A stretch of DNA of 64,000 bases from Dastarcus helophoroides (taxonomy: Eukaryota > Arthropoda > Insecta > Coleoptera > Bothrideridae). The notes below the pieces were generated by a model, which saw only the letters and a list, made by a program, of their open reading frames with translations, was not told the origin of the DNA and ran no database searches. Of the stretch, positions 57,249-64,000 are shown in pieces. The DNA lies in NCBI GenBank assembly GCA_028583605.1, contig CM053329.1, forward strand, positions 13,666,001 to 13,730,000. Direction: 5' to 3'. The stretch's first letter is position 1. Each line of letters begins with the position of its first letter. A program made the translations under genes and the position numbers.

Positions 57249-59725
57249 TGTGATTAAAATTCAAATTTTGGTAATTTATTTGTACATAAAATGGAAGTTT
57301 TTTGGAACTTTGTTTCAAAACTTTGCACAATTTTAAAAATAGAAATTGTTGTTATTAATTTTTTTAAATTCGAGTGTTATTATGAAATTTTTCTCAATAA
57401 TTGTGAATTTAAAAAGAAAAACATTAAAACTTTTAAAAAATAAAGCCAAAGTTATCAGAAAAGTCGAATTCTAAAAAAAAAAGTTAAATCTTAAAAATTT
57501 TGAAATTTTCATAGAATGTCAAACTGTTCAAAAGACAATAAGGATTTCGAAAAAGATTTTCAATTTTTAAAATGGTCGACATTTTCAATAATTTTGGGAA
57601 TGTGAATAAAAGACGAATTTTTGGAAAAATATCGACATTTCCAATAAACTGTAGAGTTTTAATTGAATTTTCAAAGCTGATTTTTTTGAATATTAGAGAA
57701 AACTCAAAATTATCGAAAAATTCGTAATTATTAAAAAAGTTGAAATTTTCAAAAGGTAAAATTTTGAAAAAAGTCGAAATTTTCAATAGTTCAAGTTTAA
57801 GAGGAATATTTTCTGTTTAAGTTGAAGATTTGATTGGAAATGTTTAAAAAAATGTATAAATAAAATTTTAAACAAAGTTCGAACTTTTCAAGAAAAATCA
57901 AGTTTTCAAAAAGAGTTGAAATTTTGAAAAAAAAGTCGAAATTTTGAAATGGAGTCGAAACTTTACGAAATATTAGTCGAAAATTTTAATAAAAGGTTTT
58001 AAGAAATGTCTGACTGAAAAAAATCTCAATTTTCAAATAAAGAATCGACAGATTGCAAAAAATATCAAATTTTGAAAATAGTTGAAATTTTCAATAGTTC
58101 AAGTTTCAAAAGAATCTTTTCTTTTAAGTCGAAGACTTAATTGGAAATGTTTAAAAAAATGTATAAATAAAATTTTAAAAAAGTTCGAACTTTTCAAAAA
58201 AAATAAACTTTTTAGAAAGAGTTGTAATTTTGAAAAAAATAATCGACGTTTTGAAATGGAGTCGAAATTTTACGAAATATTAGTCGAAAATTTCAATAAA
58301 AGGTTTTAAGAAATGTCTGACTTAAAAAAAAATCATAATTTTCAAATAAAGAATCAACAGATTGCAAAAAATGTCAAATTTTAAAAATAGTTGAAATTAA
58401 AAAAAATGTCAACATTTGTAAGTTTGCTAAAAATTTTAAATTTTGGAAAATGACTCAAATTTTGAAAAATTCAAACATTTGAAAAAGACCGGAATTTTCA
58501 ACAAAGTGAGAATTAAAATAAAAAGTCGAAGTTCAGATTTAAGGAAAGGTTAAAATTTTCAATAAAGAAAGTGAAATTTGTTGACAAGGCAAAGATTTTC
58601 ATAATCTTTCAAGTTTCCAAAAGAAGTCAAAATTTTGCAAAAGAAGAAATTTTCAAAAAGAAAAGGTCAAAATTTATAGTCGAAATTAAAAAATATCAAA
58701 ATTTACAAAAGATTTGAGAATTCTTGTCGAATTTACGAAATAATTCGAAATTTTAAAAAGTATAAATTTTGAATATTTGGGAAATTTGCACTCAACTTTT
58801 GAATAAAAAACAAAATTTTTCAAACCGGAATATTGACAACAAGTTAAAATTATCAGATAGATCAAGGTTTTCAAAAATCGAAATATTGACAAGTTAAAAT
58901 TTTGGAAAAAGTTTAAATTTTTGGTAGCTTCAATTTTGAATCAAAGTGGAACATTTTAAAAGTTGAAATGTTAGGTCAAAAAAATTAAAATTTGGAAAAA
59001 ATGTCGAACATTTCATAAAATTTCAAAATTTTTAAAAAAATCGAAATTTTGAAAGAATTTGGAAAATTAAAAAGTAGCGAAATTTTCAACAACAAAAATC
59101 AAAAAATGATCGAAACTGCAAAAAAAAGTCAATATTTTGAAAAATAGTTGACATTTAAATAAAAAGCAGTCGATTAAGAACCGAAATGTTCAATAAAAAA
59201 AAATTATAATTTTCCAAAAAAAAAACTAATAAACAAAGATGAAAGTTAGAAAAAGTTAAAAAATTTAAGAAGTCAAAAGTCAAGGTTTGAAAAAATTTAT
59301 ATTTTCAGAAGAAGTAAGAATTTTCAAATGGTAAAAATTAAAAATATGTAATAATTAATTTTCAAAAAAAAGTACAAAAAAAATAGAATACAGAAAAGTC
59401 TAAATATGTACGAAAATACGAATTTTTTAAAAGAGGTTCACAGTTTTTAAAAAAAGTCAAAACTTAAAAATAAAATAAGGTCGAGATTGCAAGAAAAAAA
59501 TCTAAATTTTGCAATACAGTTGAAATTTGGGGAAAAATCCAACCTTTTAAAACGCGACATTATCAAAAGTTTTCATTGTCAAGTTTTCAAAAAAATCTAA
59601 AATTTTCGAAAAGTAACGTTTTAAAAATCTCGAAAATTTCAGTCGAAATCTTAAAGATTTTAAAGCGCTAAATATTGTCGCAGCACCCCTATTAGTTTTG
59701 GCGACGAGCCGCCACTGAGTATTAC

Positions 59726-60040
59726 ATAATAATAATTCTAATAACAGTAAATAATGTATGTGTATTTGAAATTAAGAAAAAAGTAAGTTCTAACAGCCAT
59801 CTGACAACGTGCAGCTTAAATCGCTGGATCTAGCAGTATGAAATTTTGCGCAAGGATTCCCCATAAAACGTAGGTGAGAACTAAGTAAGAATTTTTCGAA
59901 ATTCAACTTTTTAGAGGGGTGAACATGGGGTTTGGTGGAACAGACTAGTCCTTGAATATCTTCAAAAATTAAAATACAGAACTTGTCCCCATGGGGTATC
60001 AAATTTTGCATATAATAAATCAATCCCTAAGTTAAATGCT
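59726..60040. other. Dispersed-repeat-like sequence with a foldback fragment
   Basis: GGTGGAACAGACTAGTCCTT to GAACTTGTCCCC (59934-59990) is a diverged outer arm of the foldback family. The sequence before it (ATGAAATTTTGCGCAAGGAT, GAAATTCAACTTTTTAGAGG) resembles common insect interspersed repeats; boundaries are not set. Confidence 0.4.
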
Positions 60041-60960
60041 CTCAACAAATAAAACATATGATTGTATAAGCTGTCTGTTAAGCTGTTAGGATTGGACTAA
60101 TAGCGTAGAATACACCAATTGGTGTAATTTTTTCTCATTTCATGACATACAAGTAACGAAACTTGGTGTTTCTCATGCTTCTAAATAAGCAAAGCCGGAC
60201 AAAGAGGTCGAGATGGGTTTTAAATCTTTTCAACGCCCAAGAGCGGCGGTCGGCGAAACGTTGAAACGCCGAGAGAATCATCGTACCTTTCAAGAGAGTA
60301 AAAGGTCCGAGCTGTAAACGTTTCAACGAAATAAGTTTGTAAGCTCATGCTGGTCTACCTCCACAATGGATATTAAATTGGTTAACATGTGCTCACGCCT
60401 ACGGACTCCTTCGAGTAGAAAAGAGAAGAACATCGTGGCGTGTTGGAATTCGAGTTACCTTCGAAACGGTGTACGGCGCTCACTCCTTGATTTATAATAA
60501 TTATCTTTCCCTTTGAACATTCCGGTTCTTAATTTATTAGTTTACCCTCATGAATTGAAAGTAAATTCGGTCTTAATAAGGGGAACTTTTCCCTTTGGCG
60601 CTTATAATTTACACTTTATTTCTCGTTGGGGGGACAACGACTTACAAGACGTAATTAATATAAATTATATCGACCGGAGTTAAGTTATAATTAAAAGCTG
60701 CTAATTAAAGGGAACGTCATCTTTGTTTTCTGTAGTAAAAATACGTTCCCGAAACACCTATCTAGCATCTCCCCATCTTTCGGTTAAACTGCTCATTGTT
60801 GGAACAAAATCCATACGAACATTTTCAGGGGCATCACTAGTTTTTCCTTTTTGTAACACTTACGGGCACTGTTACGGTCCGTGTTTAACATGCAGGCAGC
60901 CAAACTTTAAAGCGACGAAACTTCGCACTTCGGTTTTAAATTTTACCAAAAGAAATTTTT
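60041..60960. other. Single-copy-looking sequence, no gene recognised
   Basis: Moderate GC patches near 60200-60480. The + frame 60723-61088 ends inside a foldback element and has no domain, so it is not called. Confidence 0.35.
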
Positions 60961-61037
60961 GCGCAGTATTTTTAAAGAAAAAAATCAAATTTGAAGAAAA
61001 ATTCGAAATTTATGTGAATGATCTCTCGAGATTTAAT

Positions 61038-61410
61038 ACGAAATTTATTGAAATACAAATCTTGTCCCCTGAAACCAAGAAAGATTAAAAAACACAAGAA
61101 AGGGTGCTCTGACGCGTTTCGATAACCAAGCTATCATCTTCAGTATCTCTGAAGCTATCATCTTCAGTATCTATCTTCAGTATCTCTTAAGCTATCATCT
61201 TCAGTATCTATCTTCAGTATCTCTGAAGCTATCATCTTCGGTATCTATCTTCAGTATCTCTGAAGATGATAGTTTGGCTGTCGAAGCGCGTTAGAGCAAC
61301 ACTTGTTCTGTTTTTTAATCTTTCTTGGTTTCAGGCGACAATATTTTTATTTCAGTTTTTGAAGATAACCAAGGACCAGTCCGTTACACCATAAAAAAAA
61401 CGAAATTTAT
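61038..61410. mobile_element. Foldback element with expanded centre and 11-bp target duplication
   Basis: ACGAAATTTAT occurs at 61038-61048 and 61400-61410. Inside, the left arm starts TGAAATACAAATCTTGTCCC and the right arm ends ACCAGTCCGTTACACC plus an A-run. The loop between the arms has grown by tandem copies of CTATCATCTTCAGTATCT (61132-61262). Both arms carry hammerhead-like motifs. The duplication sits in AAATTT-rich surroundings, so chance cannot be fully excluded. Confidence 0.7.
61257..61295 (+). ncRNA. Hammerhead-like motif in the right foldback arm
   Basis: Order: UCU (stem I), CUGAAGA, one extra U, stem II GAUAG-UUUGG-CUGUC, GAAG, CGCGUU with a GUU cleavage triplet, then AGA pairing with UCU. 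GAAG in place of GAAA is a likely mutation; other copies of the family have GAAACGCG. The left arm on the minus strand (about 61109-61140) has an intact CUGAAGA, stem II, GAAA and a GUC triplet. Confidence 0.42.
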
Positions 61411-61856
61411 AGAAAAACTTGAAATTTGTAACAATATTTTTATAATATTTCGAATTTAAAATAGTTTCAATTCCGTATTTTAGTAAAATTTTCAATATAT
61501 TTGACTCTTAACTGAAAATTCAAAATCTTTAAAAAAATCGTGATTTCGACAAGACATTTTTTATTAAATTAGATTTTTAGGAATTTCTTCTCGATAATTA
61601 GTCGATTCTTCCATAAACTTGGAATTTCACATGAAGTTTGTGCATTGGGAACTCGAAAATTCAAGATTTTTTTAAATAAATTTTCTGTCTTCTCTATTAT
61701 TGTTGATTTGTTCTTAAATAATCCAAACTTGAAATTCTTAATTTTTTTGTAAAATTTAAACGTCACAATAAAAAATGTATGGAGCTTTGTTTGACATCTT
61801 GACTTTGATTTCGAAAATTCAACTTTTTTTTATCAAAATTTCGAGTTCTAAAAATG
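61411..61856. repeat. Degenerate AT repeat
   Basis: Mixed T-rich and A-rich AAATTTCGA-like text without clear units. No gene. Confidence 0.4.
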
Positions 61857-62067
61857 GATACAGAAATATTTGTCCCCTGAAACCAAGAACTTTAAAAAAA
61901 CGCAAAAACAGTTGCTCTAACGCGTTTCGATAGCCAATCTATCATCTTTAGAGAGATAGCTTGTCTATCGAAACCTGTTAGAGCAACTGTTGTATTTTTT
62001 AACTTTTTTTGGTTTCAGGGAACAAAATTTGTATATCAATTTTTGAAGACAAACAAGGGACAGTTCA
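61857..62067. mobile_element. Foldback element, compact copy
   Basis: Left arm from GATACAGAAATATTTGTCCC, centre AACGCGTTTCGATAGCCAAT then ATAGCTTGTCTATCGAAACC, right arm ending AACAAGGGACAGTTC. The arms are about 95 bp. No clear target duplication was found. Confidence 0.62.
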
Positions 62068-62390
62068 AAAAAAAAGTTTTATATTTTAAGCAGAGTTGGC
62101 ATAATATATATTAAGCGATTTTTAATTCAAGGCAGAAACTTTAAATTCTGATTAAAAAAATAATGTAGGATTATCCAGTTTAATTTTAAAATTTTTAAAC
62201 AATTCAAACAACGTGCACAAAATTTCGAGTTGAAGAGTAAACAGAAAAATCTCGAAATTTATATAAAGCTCTTGGCTTTAAATATAAAAGTTTGGACTGT
62301 TTTTTCGAATTTTCATTCGAAAATCCAAAATAAAAGTCCAGATCTCCCAATTAAAATGGAAATGTGAAGGAAGAACTAAATTGTAAAACT

Positions 62391-62943
62391 AGAACCAACC
62401 CTTCCCCTGGCAAGATCAACCGTAAGATCCCTACTTAACGAAGAAACTTATCGTAAACACAAAGCCTTATGGGCATCAATAACAACATGCCGACAAACTC
62501 ACGCATTCATTAGAATGCCGTGCAGGGAAAGGGCAAAACTATGCCTACAACTCTCAAGGAATAATCTCAGGAAACTTGTAGGGATATGGACAGGTCACTG
62601 TCGATTAAACAAACACCTCCACAGAATGGGAATCATAAACGACCCGAGCTGCAGAGGGTGCTTAGAAGAAGATGAGAGTGTCGAGCACGTGATGTGTCAC
62701 TGCCCGGCACTAGCATCAATCAGAGGATCCACGCTGGGGGACTTCTGGCCTAGTGTGGCCAGTTTGAGAGAGGCGCATCCAAGGGACGTTCTTCAGTTTC
62801 TCAACAAGGTTGGGTGGCTGAATGAATGACCAAGGACACCTCTATCACGGGGATAGCACAATGGGCCCGGAAAGGGTGGCCTAAGTGCTGGCCTAAATTT
62901 TTAGGCAACCCACAACGAATCCAGAATCCAGAATCCAGAACTA
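62391..62943 (+). pseudogene. RNase H-bearing LINE, 3' end, copy 2
   Basis: The frame 62515-62829 is open and contains LRKLVGIWTGHCRLNKHL, a zinc-binding pattern C-x2-C-x8-H-x4-C in CRGCLEEDESVEHVMCHC, and the end WLNE. A 3' UTR follows, ending in (AATCCAG)n, a microsatellite tail typical of I-related LINEs. The copy is 5'-truncated just after the RNase H domain. AACTAGAA may flank both ends as a target duplication. It aligns closely with copy 1 at 38.2-38.8 kb. Confidence 0.8.
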
Positions 62944-64000
62944 GAAATTTGAAAAAATTATGATTTCGTAAACAAAAGCGAAAATTGCCACTTGTCTACA
63001 AAAAAAAAATCGATGTTAGGAAAATAATGATCATTTCAAGAAAAAACTAAATTTGTATAATTCTCGAATTTTCAAGTTTAAAAGTAAGTATTAAGGAAAA
63101 TAAAAAAAAATCGCAAAATTTTAAATTAACAAATTACGAAAAAACTAATTTTTAGAACAAAGTAGGTAGAATTTTAAGCAAAAATAAAAACTGTAAGTTC
63201 CAACTCAGAATTTAGAGAAAAATACTACATTTTTAAAAAAAGCCTTTCGAAATGTAATACATATAAATATGGATAAAAAATCCTAGAAATTTTGAGTCTC
63301 AAAGTCTAAAAGTTAAATCTGAATACTAGACTTTTTTCTCTTTTCAAATCAAAATGTACTGGCATTTTTAATTTCGTGACTTCAACATTTTTCAAGCAGA
63401 TGCATCAGTTCAAAATTCGATAAATTGAATTTTGGTTTATTTTATATTTTGACATTTTTTCCCAAAATTAAACTTAAGCTTCTTCAGGGGAAAATTTGGG
63501 AACAAGGGCATAGACGATCAGTGAAAATTGCCACCCATCTTGATTAGCCGCCCTTATCGACGCACAACCAACACACCTACACGCGGAGCACCAGACTTTT
63601 GCATTATTAAAATTTGTTATGAAGATAATTTTTTCTTTTATTTTAACCAAAAAGAAATTGATTTATATATCAGTGCTATATATTAGATATAATACCTGAT
63701 GTATATCACTGATATATTTATAAAAATATCATGATATTTTAAATTTTTTTCTAAAGGTTTTTACTTTGTCCCTTCCTAATTTAAGCTCTTCTGAACATTG
63801 AAATTCACGAAATTTTCTATACATTTCGAATTTAAATTCGAACCCCAAGGTTAAGCTCAGAATTTTAAAAAGCAGTCAAAATTAAAAAAAAAGAATTTGA
63901 AATTATGTAAAATTCCCAAAATTATCATTTCAATCACAAAATTTTCAGTTTAAAATTCGATCACATTTGTCACAAAAATTTCCAAGAAACTTCCAAATTT
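62944..64000. repeat. Degenerate AT-rich repeat
   Basis: A-rich and T-rich stretches alternate with AAATTT cores and no clear period. A short non-repeat patch lies near 63495-63600. No gene. Confidence 0.45.

Larger units (their letters stand above)
53589..59725. mobile_element. Giant non-autonomous hAT-like element, 6.1 kb, with exact 8-bp target duplication
   Basis: AGTATTAC occurs at 53589-53596 and 59718-59725. The element (53597-59717) starts CAGTGGCGGCTGGCGTATAG and, read from the right, CAGTGGCGGCTCGTCGCCAA; both subterminal regions hold a GCAGCACCCC/GGGGTGCTGC box. These are hAT features. No transposase or other protein is encoded over 6 kb; the interior is reiterated T-rich then A-rich degenerate sequence, including pieces of its own left end. 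The end at 21334 is another copy of the family. Phenylalanine- or lysine-rich frames inside are artefacts. Confidence 0.82.

Noticed and set aside
60723..61088. 121-residue frame with several cysteines
   Set aside because: It runs into a foldback element at its C-terminal end and shows no recognisable domain.

Overview
This is a 64 kb stretch of AT-rich nuclear DNA from an animal, most likely an insect or other arthropod. The evidence is the mix of transposon remnants: jockey-like, RTE-like and RNase H-bearing LINEs, a Penelope-like endonuclease, mariner transposases, many non-autonomous hAT-type elements and a solo LTR. I see no intact host gene. The open reading frames are pieces of dead transposons or chance frames in simple repeats. 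The only hint of a host gene is a GC-richer patch near 27.7-28.07 kb that could be a 5' exon.

Layout. 0.9-4.3 kb is a non-autonomous hAT-like element with an exact 8-bp target duplication; its T-rich interior carries a 415-bp retroposed insert with a hammerhead-like motif. 4.3-8.1 kb holds a MITE, a jockey-like LINE fragment, inverted-arm 'foldback' elements and a deleted mariner. 8.3-10.3 kb is A-rich degenerate repeat. 12.4-15.0 kb is a run of 8-bp microsatellites. 15-19 kb is a roughly 20-bp degenerate repeat in two orientations. 21.3-23.9 kb is the same kind of repeat behind a hAT end. 25.4-26.9 kb is a pure CTTCT-type polypyrimidine tract. 28.9-31.4 kb holds small tandem arrays and an RTE fragment. 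31.4-34.7 kb is a second copy of the jockey-like LINE, interrupted by two small hATs and carrying an internal 184-bp tandem expansion. 34.7-39.9 kb contains RTE, mariner, Penelope and RNase H LINE remnants and a hairpin MITE. 40.1-44.6 kb is a degenerate tandem array with 250-bp and 124-bp units. 45.9-46.2 kb is a solo LTR. 46.4-52.4 kb is T-rich repeat with 235-bp and 790-bp tandem units. 53.6-59.7 kb is a 6.1-kb non-autonomous hAT element with an exact 8-bp target duplication and a satellite-like interior. 61-63 kb has two more foldback elements and a second RNase H LINE tail.

Three points stand out. First, two different hAT-like families enclose kilobases of the same kind of degenerate TCGAAATTTCGA / poly-T repeat, so some of the low-complexity DNA here is transposon interior. 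Second, the foldback elements and the 2.6-kb insert carry motifs with the layout of Penelope-associated hammerhead ribozymes, and two of the copies have 11-bp target duplications. Third, many arrays can be traced to a transposon parent, such as the 184-bp array to a LINE. All element boundaries come from reading by eye; no alignment or database search was run.
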